Origin: Citrus sinensis | Taxonomy: Eukaryota; Streptophyta; Magnoliopsida; Sapindales; Rutaceae | Direction: 5' to 3' | NCBI RefSeq assembly: GCF_022201045.2 | Contig: NC_068558.1 | Location: 6,539,501-6,603,500, forward strand | Length of the DNA: 64,000 nucleotides | Shown: positions 11,169 through 24,480 of the stretch, piece after piece | Layout of the letters: the number at the start of each line of letters is the position of its first letter | Numbering within the stretch: the first letter of the stretch is position 1 | Notes under the pieces: generated by a model | Told to the model about the DNA's origin: nothing | Seen by the model: the letters and a program-made list of their open reading frames with translations, nothing else | Databases searched by the model: none | Position numbers and translations under genes: made by a program

Positions 11169-11424
11169 AGGTTCTGTCTCAAATTAATTTAAAATAATTA
11201 TATTTTAAAAGTTATAACACAAAAATATTTAATGAACACTAATTGCTATAATTTAAAAATTAAGTTAATATAATTTTATAATTATATAATAATTATAACT
11301 CTACTAATTTTATCCAAATTACTATTTAAAAATTTACAATATATTATTAATTTTTATTTTTTAATTTAAATATTTTTTCCACAAAACCCGTAATTTACAA
11401 CACCTTAATACCAAACAAAATCTT
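11169..11424. mobile_element. Decayed hAT-like MITE
   Basis: The ends GGTTCTGTCTCAAATTAA and (reverse complement) GATTTTGTTTGGTATTAA form an imperfect terminal inverted repeat around an AT-rich core. The core (AACACTAATTGCTATAATTT and following) is shared with the element at 25841-26116. There is no coding capacity. Confidence 0.5.
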
Positions 11425-11494
11425 ACAAATGATGATATTTACGTCATGAAACCCAAACAAAATCTTACAAATGATAATATTTACGTCATGAAAC
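11411..11494. repeat. 42-bp direct tandem duplication
   Basis: 11411-11452 and 11453-11494 match with one mismatch. The duplicated segment begins at the right end of the MITE and includes flanking DNA. Confidence 0.8.
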
Positions 11495-13136
11495 AATATC
11501 TAGGATAGTGGTAAATATCAAATGATTACGTAATTGAGAATTTATTCTCAAATAATGTTTGATAATTGATAATTGATAATTGCTAAGGGGGCTGGGTGAG
11601 AAATCAACTAATCAGATCAAGCCGGCAAAAATGCTAACGCATTTAAGCATAAAAGAACAAACCAAATCAACTGTACTTGGTAAAACTTCTTACAGGCAAA
11701 ACACAATTTAGAAGTTAGATTGTAACCTCAAATCTCGATTCCCAAACATGCACTTACCAGAGACCATTGAAAGAAGAATAAAGATAAATTCCCAAACATG
11801 TACCGCTTGAGTTACATACTTACGACATATTGAAAGTGTCATTCTTCCTCGAGGTCCTTTCTAAATAATCACTAACCAGAGACACTTGTCAAACGCAAGT
11901 GAACAAATTAACTATTTACATTCAGCTATCATTGACAGCATCATAGGCCAAACCAAGTTCGGGACATTATCTTAAGTCTAATCTCATTACTGCTACCTAC
12001 CATAAGCATTTTTCACCCCCATCCTCTCTTAGAAAGGAGAAGGACAAAAAAGAGAAAAGATCAATGAAATAGAAACCTCAGCTGGGGCAGTACTGCCAAT
12101 ATAATCTATATACAAGTTGGTAACCACCCCTCTAGTAAGAACCAAAATATAAGTACAAGTAGTTTACAACATAACAACATAATCAGTCCCAAATGCAGGG
12201 ATTAGAATAAATTGGCTTCACTGAATTACTGGCTTCACTGTTTTTAACCCACCATCACGAAGCCGGCATCGCAATACTGGTATCGCAATCATTTTTGGGA
12301 CGACTGATGTGTCCTTTTCCGTGTGTGACGCTTATCCATTACAAAACTTGAATTTCTGCAAATGTTACCAACAAAAATTAATGGACATCTCTACCAAAAC
12401 TGCAGTTCGGGCTCTCCACAATGAACTTAAATATTACACTTACGAATCATTGTCTTGCTTTTTACTTGATGACTCCCACATTGACCAAGATGGTCCACCC
12501 ACCTGTCAAGAATGTTGAGCAGCTCAGCTTTGGACAGAATTTTATTACAAAGACAACTAGGTTACTAAAGGCTCAATACACTCCAGAAGTCAAGTAGGGT
12601 TAAGTCCCACAAATATCAGCCTTTATCGAGTGGCAAAGAAAAGAAACATTTTACAATAAAAAAAGGCATCAACCAGGCAATTGTTAACTCAGTATGACCT
12701 TTGACTATTCATATCAGAATCTAACCTCAACATGGTCTATTTGGCACCTAATGTTTAATGTTCTCTCCATGACCTATTTAGTAATCAAAATCCAAGGAAA
12801 GATGCATGTAGATGTTAATAGACTGTGTCAAGAGGAATTTTGGGATTTTAAAGAGCTGCCATAGGCTGTATTTATCCCACCACTCAAACACACTCATTCA
12901 CCCTCCATCAGAATTGTGTACTTTCTCAAATCATCATGAATCTGCTAGTTACCATGGGAGCTACATTGATAACAATAGTATGAATGCATTATTGATGCTG
13001 TTATATACATAAATCATTTGCTTAAAACAAAGTGTAAGCAAATCAGAGAACTGTGCATACAAAAATGAAGTTTGACAACTGGACCTCGTCATCTAATTCT
13101 AAATGATTAGTCGTGCCAAAAATGCATTGTCATCAC
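11495..13136. other. Probable 3' part or 3' UTR of the YTH gene
   Basis: This stretch is less AT-rich than true intergenic DNA here, so part may be transcribed. On the minus strand, about 12525-12420, an open frame reads AELLNILDRWVDHL and continues to a stop. It could be a terminal exon of the YTH gene, but its phase does not fit the last exon I can place. Nothing else is recognised. Confidence 0.35.
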
Positions 13137-16059
13137 CTAATAAATTAGAACATGCAATATTCTTCTGGAAATATTATACAATATCATGAGCATACTGACA
13201 GGATGGCACAACTGCTTGATGCTTCTGCTATGGGCTTCCAGGTACTCTTCATATGACTGCAATAATGGATCAGGAGATCAAGAGTAAGTTATCCACCCAA
13301 GGGGAAAAAGCTAAGCATAAGCTTTTGCAAAAGGCAGTTCTTCGCTTCATCCTATTATCTACACAAATAAACTTTCATTTGCATAGTTAGGATTAAAAAA
13401 TGCACCAAAACAATGCCACAACTTCCCTCCACTGTGTTCAAGCAGCACCAGATTATAATAGAGAATGCAAAACCAAAATTTTTGAAGTGGATCTACCGTG
13501 TTGTTAAGCTGTGAAGGGCTAAACTGGCTTGATTTATTGGCCCACACCTAGTAAAGAAGATATAAAAGGATCTTGACTGAAAATGCAAAACTTTCAGTCG
13601 ATTTAAAGTAAGATCCAAATGCAATTTATTATTGTAATTTATAAATGAGGCTAACAAATATAATCATTGTATACACTATCACTGTCTGAAGGTAATTCAT
13701 TATCTGTTCCAATCAAACCAGGCTAACAATGAATTGATACATGGCCAAGAAATGTCTGCTTAAAGCATAGTTTTTCAGGTATTAGTTACAATATATATGA
13801 TAGAAAAAATACCATTTCCAAGTTTGAGAAGACAGGAACCAATACCATTTCAAGAAAATCATCCTCTGTTATTGTGCTGGCAAGAGGACTGTCTGCAGAC
13901 AAACCCCAAAAATCATATCGAGAAGACAAATCACAATCCACTTGTAAATTACTGAGGTTTCCCTTGCGAGAATGATATATCCTAGAAAATTTTGATGACA
14001 TAGAAGTGAAAGGCAAATTTTCAGCATCACCACCACATCTCTGTGCTAAATGAAAATTACTTGGTCCACCTTGATGTTGGTAGAGGAAGGAAGGATAAGG
14101 CATGGGTGTCTTTCCCAAAGGCACATGCAGTGGAGGCTTATGATATTCTTCATCTCCCAGAGAGCATGAAGGCTCTATACAAGGCCTCTTTGCAGGAAGA
14201 TCATCCCTGTGGAAACTGTATTGGCATTAAGTCACGGTAAACTAAAGGGCTCAGGAAGTACATCTGGTGCAATACAAGATCATTCAGTGTGTAAGATGAA
14301 GATACCTTGTCTGAATGCCGTCCACATCATCCTTTCCATCAAGAAGGTCACAGAGAGCTTCCCCAATATCTTGGGGTAATTCCTAGGAAGAATACACAAA
14401 CACAAGCATAAAATAGAGCTGCATTTAAGTTTGTAAGGATAAGAGTAAAAAGGAAAAACCAAAATGCAATATATAGACACCTGGCAATCTCTGCTAATTT
14501 TCACAGGTTTGTAGTCATTCAATGGATTCTTGAGATGAAGAGTCTTTTGGAAAGGTAAAGTATTTAATCGAAGCCATTTGACTTTAAAACTGCGTCCCCA
14601 AGGATTATTTTTACCATTTCCTTGACTCCAGACATTGTCTCGCCTCCACCCAACAGAAGACATCATTTGGGCATACCCTTGAAAGAAACCACTCATGTTG
14701 ACACTAAATATAAGAATGACTTTACCAGAGTTCTGCAAAACAGGTGCACTGCTCTATAAAGCATTAAGATTGAGAAAAAGAGTACAATGCATCAAAATAA
14801 AAGGGATTCTTACATGAAAGGCTTCCTCCAAAATTGGTTCATTCATGACCTGAGTAGCCCAAATCTCCTTCTCGATTGATAGTTGGATATTTTGATGATT
14901 CAAACTCTTAATGATAAAATATCTTGTATTATACAATTTACCCTTTTTGTTGTCCGTAGAATTTTCCAACTGCCCATTAGAATGCCCTGCTTTTGCTTCT
15001 TTGGCCAGAGAGGGACAGCGATGCTCGTTAGCTTTGTAGCTTGAGCTCTCTGACAACAAAACTTCTTTAGTGACATGTACTATACATAATTTGACTTAGT
15101 TTTGCACTTTAATAACTAATCAAGCATATAGGACAAGCAAACAAGCATCCAATGTCAAATTTTACCCAGGATGTTGGACATTATTTTCAGACAATTTTCA
15201 AACAGAAGTTAATAGCATCAAAGTAAATGATTCACGGAGTCAAAACAGCACGAAGATACAGGTAACTCTGGCCACCAACTTACTCGTAAGAAGCACCCTA
15301 GAACTAAGTCTACAATTAGGACACTAATTTAAGATTAAAATTTTTTATATGGTCTGGTCATGTGCAAATACACAAACATGTATTGTAAAAAATTAATGAG
15401 AGTGCCTCCTAACACTTTAATAACTGGAGAATTCGTGCAATATTTTTATAACTGAAGAATTCGTGCAATATTTTTATAACTGAAGAATTCGTGCAATGCA
15501 TCCAACAATCCAAGCAATATGGTGTGTTAGAGATGCTATACATATAGATAGTGATGCTTGAGGAAATGTTTCCACAGAGAAGTTTACACAATGAATTAAT
15601 TTGAGTTCCTTTTATTTTAATTCTTTTGATAGGAAGCCAAAAGTATTTGTATTGAATGAAAAATAGATTCACAAAGAAGTGAAGAAGCAGTCCACATTTA
15701 TTTGACTTTATGGGAGTCCATGAGATGCAGACATGGGTAAAGAATTTTACAGCTATGTTTATGTAATTCCAATTTTTATAATGTAGGACCTACAGAGATT
15801 TTTCTGCATAGAGGCATATGCATAAATTCAACAACTCCTTGACATTGAAGGAAAATTTCCACCTTATACTAAGGAAAAGGAAACTTTTAAGATGGTTTAC
15901 AAAAACTAAAAAGTATAAAAAGAAAATTATGTGGAGAAAATACAAATAAATCGAGCATGTGTCTTTATTACCTGGATCATCTGAATTCCCCACATCATGT
16001 TTTTCAGTCACCGATGAATCGACCACAGAAGCATTTTCTTTAGCAGTATCAGACGACAT
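13137..16059 (-). CDS. YTH-domain m6A-binding protein, DC type
   Basis: Seven minus-strand exons stay in frame: 15972-16059, 14814-15049, 14481-14732, 14306-14382, 13846-14206, 13497-13547 and 13200-13256 (about 374 residues). Reading on from the last exon gives a stop at 13137, but a GT at 13199 may instead splice to a further exon, so the C terminus is open. The YTH domain spans about residues 72-205 (RYFIIKS, NEPILEEAF, KVILIFSV, FFQGYAQM, HLKNP, KPVKISRDCQ). Trp93 and Trp143 are at the places of the aromatic cage that holds N6-methyladenosine. The layout is closer to YTHDC1 and Arabidopsis At4g11970 than to the ECT proteins, so a nuclear m6A reader acting on pre-mRNA is likely. A 5' UTR exon probably lies near 17175-17250, with a CAAG/GTAGGA donor. 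The coding exon starts after an acceptor shortly upstream of 16059. Confidence 0.8.
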
Positions 16060-17259
16060 ATCCTTTTAATCTCCTACATCAGAATGCAGGAATATTTATT
16101 GAAGATACAATCCGAAAGTGTACATTCTAGCTCGGAGGTTAAAAAAAATATACATAAACACATATAAAAAATAAAAATACTTCTTATGATCATCAACAAC
16201 TAACAACTGAATCAGAAATAACCATAAATCACATTAGAAGAAAATAAAAGATCAGTTACTAAGCAAAATAGAAGGAGATGGTAATAACATGAATATAGGT
16301 AGAAGGCCAGGCATATAATTTAATGAGAGATATTGACTTTAAGGATTCCAGTTTCCTAGAAAACTACTATATCGCAAATTAGTAAATTATACTCACTTGC
16401 TTGGACTTCATCACCTGCTAACAAGTATGTCAATTTACTTTAAACCTATTAAGATGATGTAAAGGCATGGGTTATGTGAGGAATCACTTAACCACATCCG
16501 TTTCGACTCTTTTACTGAGTTTTTGATTTCAGGAAAAAGCTTGACTAACAGCCTCTTTCTCGAGGTAGCACTTCACAAATACTGAAGAGCATAATGAAAC
16601 TGATAATTCACTCAATCAACATATACCAATTACAACATATATTTCAGCAACCTACCAAAGCAATTCATTGCTTTCGCAATCCAGTGCTTAATATCTTCAC
16701 TCTAAGTCAGTGCTAGGGCTTCTAATTTTCTAATTCTTCCAAGCATCTTATTCTGAAAGCTATTTGTTCCCATCTTTTTCACTTCAGTAAACTCACCAAG
16801 GCCAAATAGAAGTACGTTTACAACACTTAGGGGCATTTCAGATGCTCAAATAACTCCACCATCATTTAATCTCCGAAACAAGCAGGGAAGATACATCAAA
16901 ACAACCATCCAAGAGAAACAATACGGTTCGTTCAAACAAGTAACAGATAATCAAAACGAAAACCACTTCCAAAATCTCTCAATTTTCCTTCTACCCCCAC
17001 ATTTTCTCAGCAAGCAACCATAAAATAGGCACAAACAAAACCCTAGATATCCTAAACAGTTAAATTGGAGTAAAACATGAGAAACACAAGCTACTACAAA
17101 TGTATATGAACTAAAACCAGTGAGAAGATCTCAAGTAGAGTAATCACTTTAGAAAAGGAAAAGTTAAATCCTACCTTGTTTAGAATTTAGATAGGAGAGC
17201 GGAGTAGATAAGTGTTAAATGCTAATTAAGAAAAATACAAAGTGTGTTTATTTTGTTTC

Positions 17260-20200
17260 TGATTTTTTTATAAGCTCCGTACTCTGCTGCAGCCCACTTC
17301 AACGCTCAAGCCCTAGTTTCGCATCCACCAATTTCCCAAACGATCAACTTTGGATTTTATTTTTCATTTTCTCTTTTGTTTGTAAAGATTTTAATCAAAT
17401 CATCATCAATTATCGTCCCGTTATTACAATTACCCGCTGGTCTTGAGAGGGTTCCACTGGAACGGACATGATTTGTTTCGAAATTTTGAAAGATCCACAG
17501 TGATGCCGACGCGTGGCACTGAACGCAGAGACTCTTCAGTCTTCATGCTGGCCTCTGCCCCACCAACTTTATCTCTTGTGAACTTGAATTCACGATCACG
17601 AAGAGAAATTTATCAACTGTGCTGATTTATTTTAAGGAAATCGGAAATTTTTTTTTTTAAAGCTAAATCTCAAAATTATTAATTTAGAGTAATGATGGAG
17701 ATTATTTTAACTTATTTAGTTGTGTTTAGTCCATTATTTATAAAGTGTAAACTTTTTTACTTTATTGTTAACAAACATTATCATTTAATGATGTTAAAAA
17801 TGTATCAAATTTAGATCTAGTAATTTGAAACATGTATCAAATTTAGATTTAATAATTGTGTTGTTCACTCATCATTAACTTGCACTTTAAGAAGAAAATA
17901 ATCATTTTATTGAGATTTTCCAATATTGTTAATAGAAAGCTGGAAATTTATACAATCAGTAAAATTCTGATGGACCGCCAAATGATTCAAAATTTTTTAA
18001 TGTTCTCGAGGAAATAATGGGCGGAGGAAATATCCAAATCTCTCACTATTAAAGAAGGAAAATGTACCTTCTTTCGTGTCCATAACGTTTTGTCGTTTCC
18101 AACTATTGTCTACTTAACGACATGCCGTTCAAATGTCTAAATTATTAAAACGACATGTCTAAATCGTGATACTTTTTTTTTTTTTTTTTTGCCCTTTTGG
18201 ATTCATACATTACATACAGCCCATTTTGGAGCCCATGAATAAGCGCATAAACTAAACAATTCTCTTCTAAGGATGGGTGTGGTGTGGGAAGAAATCTATC
18301 CTTTAAGGCCTTTAGCCTCTCATCTCGCTTCCACTCTTGGATCAAACCAATTTGATTATAAGCAATCCTCGCACGCGTGGATTTGCCACGTCAGAGCCCA
18401 CAATTTGAGAAATTGGGATACCATAGGCCGTAGTCCATATATGGAACCAAACGATTGCTCAAATGATATACAGTAGCCCGCCGGTGCTGTGCCTAGGATT
18501 GTTCTTTTTTTTTATTAAATAAATAAAAGATCAAATTTATTTATATAATTCTGTCATATAAATTATTTAACTCATGAGGTCGTATAGAAAGCCCAGCCAA
18601 ATTCAGGAACAAGAGGTCCATCAATAACTCAGACAATACCAAATCCTCACCGTCTATATAAATTCATACGATGCCAATCATATATTTTAAAAATTATATA
18701 CATAGTCCTTTTATAATAAGGATACTACTCAAATATTAAAAATATTCATATTTCAATATATTTTTTATATATCAATGTATTGAAATATATTTTTTAGTCT
18801 GTTAATAACATTCTCACAGTCTCACTTTATAAAGATAAAAATATCCTCATTAGAGAATTATTATATATGTGTGTGTGTGTTCGCGCGCGCGCACGCGCAT
18901 GTTCTTTTTGTGTGTATACACGTCCAAACATATGCAAAATCCACTTCATGAAATACATAAAATAATAGTTTGAAGGCAAAAAGCAGAATTGCATTGTTAA
19001 CCTTAGTTTTTTTTATAGAATTTGGAATTTATCGTCCTAGTAGATATCTTTTGTTTTCAGTTGTGCACATAAATTAAACTAAATGACACCGACAAATTCA
19101 AAGTATCAAACATCACACCTAAAACGTGGTGGAATTCACAAGGTTGAAAACTTAACACAATAATTCAGAAAATGTCAATTTATTCAATATTGATTAAATT
19201 TAAAGCAGTATTCTCAATAGGAAACTTTTTTTTTTTTTAAATTTGTTTCTTTGTTCGTTTTTCTTTCACACTCTCCACGTCTCCATTCTATGTATTGCAC
19301 AAAATACAAATTAAATTCCCTTTCAAAATAACTAGACTTTTAAGGTAAATAATAAGCCAGTCAAAGTGCGATGGTCTGTGGTCAAATATCGGCTTCTTCT
19401 TCTTCTTCTTTTTTTATGCTGAATAAACATGTTTCAAGAAATTAAGTACATCATTCAGTGCAGTGCTCATAATGGACTCAACATTTTTTCTCAGTTAAAT
19501 AATTGAGTGAATTTAGTCCTCCATCTTCCAAATTACGGCCAATATAATATCGGTGTTAAAGAAAAAAGTATATCATTCAATGACTAAACAGGTTAAATGA
19601 AATAGTAATGACAATAATTTAATTTGATTGTATATTGACTTTTGGGGCTTATCCAATCAGAGCTTGCCTCACTAAGGGATTATTTGTTTTGTTTAATCTA
19701 AAGTCTGAATTTAATTATTTTTAGACATTTTACAGTTTTTAATTTGTTTGTTTTCTATCACTTATGTATGATTATAAGATGTTTAAGTTTAGATAGAAAA
19801 AGTTAAATATTCTATTTTTTACCTTAATGGCAATACATCTCAATAGAATTTTAATATTCTCTCTCATTAATACTCTTATTAAATAAATTGATCTCTTATT
19901 ATATAATTCATGCTTTATTTTTTTATTTATCCCTTTTTTTGTTATATGCGGTATACAACTATTATTTTTTTTTTTATTGAATGAGAATTTAAACATAATA
20001 GAACTTTGGTGAGTGTGTTTTATAATAGGTTCATTTACTTGTATTTATATTTACTATTTTTATAATAGATTTTAAATTTTATTTAATATATTAATTTTAA
20101 TTCAAATGAGTAAACAATTTTTTATTGGCTTATATAATTAACAAGAAAAATATCAATATAATAAGTATCATATGTTAATGTAAAAAAATTCATGTGTTAG

Positions 20201-20998
20201 ATATATATTTTATTTTTCATACTTTTTTAAGATAATATTATCAATGTTTTTTACTAATCAAATAATTTATTTATAACTTGTCATGTGTTTAACCAATAAA
20301 TATAGTAGTGATAATATTTATGAGGTTACGTATATCAAAACATCATATTTTATATGTTTTTTAAAAAAATAATTTAAAACTTGTATTCAGATATTGACAT
20401 ATATAATTAAACATATTCAGATTTTAAATAATAAATTTAGACCCATCCAGATTTTAGGAGAAAAAAAAAACACTACTTGAGTCAGCGTTGGATTAAATCC
20501 AATTCAACCATCACTTATAATCATAACAAAATCGGTCATTTAACTTATATAAGACAAAGATAATGATATGGTTCATGAATGGAATCATGATAACATAATT
20601 ATTTTTCATATTTTTATAAGACCCATTTTGTTGGATGACCCATGCTGCTCCATGACGAATGAATATTTTAATAAGATTCGTGATCATAATCTGAATGTTT
20701 GTGTTTTTTTTTTTTTAATTTTTTGGATGCATGGTCGGTAGGGCTGGGAAGATCGCATAGTTGACCTATGCATTCAATTATCCTGAGGATCAGGATCACA
20801 GTAGCGCTAAAATAAGAGGAACAAGATCCGTAAAACGTTTATAAAAAATCAAGAGTTCAAATAAAAAAAAAATCTTAATTTATCCGAACTCCCTATAAAA
20901 TTATTATTTCTACTAATTTCATTATAATAAATATTGGGGTTGCGTGGCCACCAATAACATTAATATTAATATATTAATAAAAAAATCTCTAGTGTGAA
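17260..20998. other. Gene-poor AT-rich stretch
   Basis: I see no gene. It holds several T runs, a purine-pyrimidine alternating tract at about 18862-18900, and short ORFs without recognisable motifs. The start may include the promoter of the YTH gene. Confidence 0.5.
18862..18900. repeat. TA/TG/CG alternating purine-pyrimidine tract
   Basis: TATATATG, then (TG)n, then CGCGCGCGCGCACGCGCAT: nearly 40 bases of alternating purine and pyrimidine with a CG core. This is a sequence type prone to form Z-DNA. Confidence 0.85.
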
Positions 20999-21008
20999 TT
21001 TTCTTAGA

Positions 21009-21544
21009 GGGTAAAAGTTCATTTAGTCCTTATATTTTAAAATTAGTGTCCATTTAGTCTCTGTATTTTTTAAAATATCTCGAAACATCTCTATCGTTAA
21101 AGTGTTGATACCCCTACCGTTACTTTTCATTTATTTTAGCTTACTTTTACAATATTACCCTTTAATAATAAGTTTTTTGGACATTAATAAAAAGAAAATA
21201 ATTAAATTACTAATTTAACCCTAAAAATTTATATTAATTTTTTTACAAGTATTGTTTGCACATTTGATAGTTTGCATACAATTTTTGACAATTAAAAATT
21301 AATATAAATTTTTATTTTTATTTTTAGGGTTAAATTGAAATTTTAATTATTTTATTTTTATTAATGTCCAAACAAAAAATTTATTATTAAAGGGTAATAT
21401 TGTAAAAATAAGCAAAAAGAAATAAAAAGTAATGGTAAGGATATCAATACTTTAACGCCAGAGATGTTTCTAGGTATTTTTAAAAATATAGGGACTAAAT
21501 AGATACTAATCTTAAAATACATGGACTAAATAAATTTTTGCCCC
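21009..21544. mobile_element. Mutator-like foldback MITE, 10-bp TSD
   Basis: The left arm begins GGGTAAAAGTTCATTTAGTCC. The reverse complement of the right arm begins GGGGCAAAAATTTATTTAGTCC. The two arms pair for about 250 bp each around a short spacer near 21265. The flanks carry a perfect 10-bp direct repeat, TTTTCTTAGA, at 20999-21008 and 21545-21554. The TSD length and long TIRs fit a non-autonomous Mutator-like element. It encodes nothing. Confidence 0.85.
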
Positions 21545-21554
21545 TTTTCTTAGA

Positions 21555-22279
21555 TTGATGCCAATTAAGCTAACCAGGAGCCGCAAAAATTTAATTTGAC
21601 ACATTATTACTGATTTTCTCAGTATAGATCTACTTCTTGTTAATAAATCAGTAAGAGTATTGTTCCGATAAATAACTCTTCCATAGAATTCATTAATATC
21701 TAAACTCATTAGTTTACTTGTATGAGTTCTATCTATGTAATTGATAGTCTCAACTTCGGAGGAAGAAACAGGTAATAGACAGAAGATCGTCCACTCCAGT
21801 TCTATATTTATTTGAAGAAAATGCTTGATTAATTCCATGTGTCTAACCAAAAAATCCACTTATTTACTAAACCGTAAGAGAATTCAATTCATAAAGTCTT
21901 CCAAACTGACCTTCACTAACAACGTGGCTTGTGACAATTAATTTCTCATGCTTTGATGAACATTATAATCAGATACTAATGTCTTTGATAGATTGTGTCG
22001 TGCTGGATGAGCTTCAAAAAATTCACTGTGTTAACGTTACGTGTACATAATTATTTACATCCTGGACCCGCATTTTATCATATTAAGTTATCGTATCTAA
22101 TCCTGTTCCCTCACAATAATGACCACATTAATTATTGAAAGAATTAACGAAATCAAATTATCAGTGCACACATATTGTGTACCTCTTATTCACTTAACAA
22201 GAAACTTATAAATGAACAAATAAATAAAATTATAACATAAATCTGATCCCCATTTGTGAAAAAGATAAATACTGATGGA
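21555..22279. other. Intergenic stretch, nothing recognised
   Basis: AT-rich, with one 115-codon minus-strand ORF (21512-21859) that overlaps the MITE end and has no recognisable domain. Confidence 0.4.
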
Positions 22280-22680
22280 GATGAACTGTTGCCAAAGGGA
22301 ATTCGAGGCAATCATCCTTTGTTGCTGCTGTCTTTCATGGGATGAATGGGTGTTTTTTGGGCTGTTTTGGTAGCTTTTATATATGCTGAGTTTTATGCTA
22401 CTATCCTGGCTTTAGATGTGTCGATGTCTAAGGGATGATTCCACATTTGGCTTGAATGTCATACCGTTGCTGTTATTGCTTGCTTTCCACAATCCAATTA
22501 TTGGCCTCTGTGTGATTGTTATGTCTGTCGGCAGATTTGTGTTCACAGTCTTAGGCCTGAATCATTAAAAAATGCTCGCATATTTATAGAGTTAACTTTG
22601 TCGCCGATCTTGTAGCTAACACACTTGTTTGACTTGTTCTTATACTTGGTAAGTTTACATTAAAGAAAGATTACTGGGGT
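22280..22680 (+). mobile_element. LINE relic: RNase H domain fragment
   Basis: One frame reads AEFYATILALDVSMSKG, a stop, then FHIWLECHTVAVIACF and WPLCDCYVCRQICVHS. This matches the pattern of the RNase H (RVT_3) domain at the C terminus of plant L1-type LINEs (AE.x.A...AL, LE.D...V, W). The usual Asp after LEC is His here. The fragment is 5'-truncated and degenerate, with an in-frame stop. Confidence 0.55.
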
Positions 22681-22735
22681 TTGCCTAAATACCCTCTGTT
22701 GAGCAGCCTTTTTTTGTTTTTTTTTTTTTCCGTAA

Positions 22736-23675
22736 GGGAATATGCCATTTTCACCCCTAAGATTTGATGTAATAACTCATTTCATCCTTACTGTTTAAAA
22801 ATAGCCCATTTCATCCTTATTTGTTAAGCAATAGCCCAAAACACCCTTTCATTAATTTACTGTTATTATACTATATAATTCATTGAGGGTAAAATAGGAT
22901 TTTTAAATAATGATGAATTATTTTAAAATAAACTCTCTATCACAAATAAAAAAACATCTAGCTTTAAAGATAACTTAATAAATAAACAATAATATCATTA
23001 AATAATATGTAAAATATATATTTAGGACAAAAAAAACATGGATTTCATAGGCACTAGAGTAATTTTTTTTATCCTTTAGTTTATCCTTAACTTTAATATG
23101 GTCGAGATAAATAAATAAATAAATAATCAATCAATACTGTTATTCTATCAAAAGTAACTACAAACTCCTTTATTTACTTAGAAAATATGCACTAAATACA
23201 TAACAACATATATTTAAAAATACTACCGAATAAAATACATTGCATTGGATTGTATTTTTTTTAATCTTTTAGTTTATTCTTGATCTTACTATAAACAATG
23301 ATTCTTGACTGAAAAGAATTATTATTATTATTATTTAGTTGACTTCATTAAAAAAAATTAATAAATACACACACATGTTGTAAATTCTTTAGTATAATTT
23401 TTGTTTTATTAAGTTATTCTTAAATTTTAAATTTATATAAAAAGTCAGATGTTATTTAATTATTCTTCAAATTTTTATTTTAAAAAGCTTTGCATTTATT
23501 CAATTGAAAATCTTATTTTGTCTTCAATGAATTTTAGAGTAAACTAATTGTAAATTTATGGAAGGTTATTTTGGGCCATTGTTTGAAAAATAAGGATAAA
23601 ACGAGTTATTATTTAAAAAGTAAGGATGAAATTGGTAATTATATCAAACTCTAGTGATGAAAAGAGATTTTTCCC
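22736..23675. mobile_element. Mutator-like long-TIR element, 9-bp TSD
   Basis: The left arm begins GGGAATATGCCATTTTCACC. The right arm, reverse-complemented, begins GGGAAAAATCTCTTTTCATC. The arms pair for over 100 bp, including CATTTCATCCTTACT against AATTTCATCCTTACT. A perfect 9-bp direct repeat, TTTCCGTAA, flanks it (22727-22735 and 23676-23684). The 940-bp AT-rich body has no long ORF, so it is non-autonomous. Confidence 0.85.
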
Positions 23676-23684
23676 TTTCCGTAA

Positions 23685-24480
23685 TTTTGCTTCTTTCCTA
23701 ATAAAGTTTATGCACTTATAAAATTCGCCATCTGAGAATGACTGAAAGAGGACTATTAAAATAATATCGATTCTATTTTGTACTCAGATAATCTGTGGTA
23801 CTCTTTTGATGCTATTGATTATTTGATTTCTTATTCTGCTACTAACTCTCTCATGACTGAATAATATATACAAATGAAATTCAGATTTCTGTGATATGCA
23901 CCGTTTTGAATTTTGATAATGTTGATTTATTCTTCTGCTCTACAAACTCTATCTTGACCGAGTAATTGGTTACAAATTTTTTTTAAAAAATCAAAATCAA
24001 AATCCGTATTTTCTGAGATATTTTGAGCCTTCAATAATTACGGGTTTAGCTGTTAACATCACTGACAGAGTGCCGATTACTGTCGCTAAAATGCATTTTG
24101 ACCTTTAATGCTTTAATTTAATTCTATTAATTAACCTATCAGACTTATATAACGGAATAAAAATAAAATCCACACAACACGTGAAAGTAATTCGGGACTA
24201 ATTAACTCAGCCCCCCAAATGCACAGTACCTGCCGCCTTAAAACAAGGCTGGAAGGCAATGAGGTCACCACTGAAATCACCTTGCATCTCTTAAAAAATA
24301 AACAAAATCTTGAAACCCTAGGCCCATCAAAGATTATCCTTCTCAACTCACCGAAGCATATCTCTTTCTCAACTCTTAACTTTTAAGAGTACATACGCAC
24401 ACATATATCGAATACATAAAGTAGAGAAAGATCAAGATTCAAGATCGGTGGAGAAGATATTGAAGCTATAAGCTCAAATC
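23685..24480. other. Upstream region of the bHLH gene
   Basis: No gene is seen. A CACGTG G-box lies at 24178-24183, about 300 bp before the start codon. This is the motif bHLH and bZIP factors bind, so autoregulation is conceivable but unproven. Confidence 0.4.
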
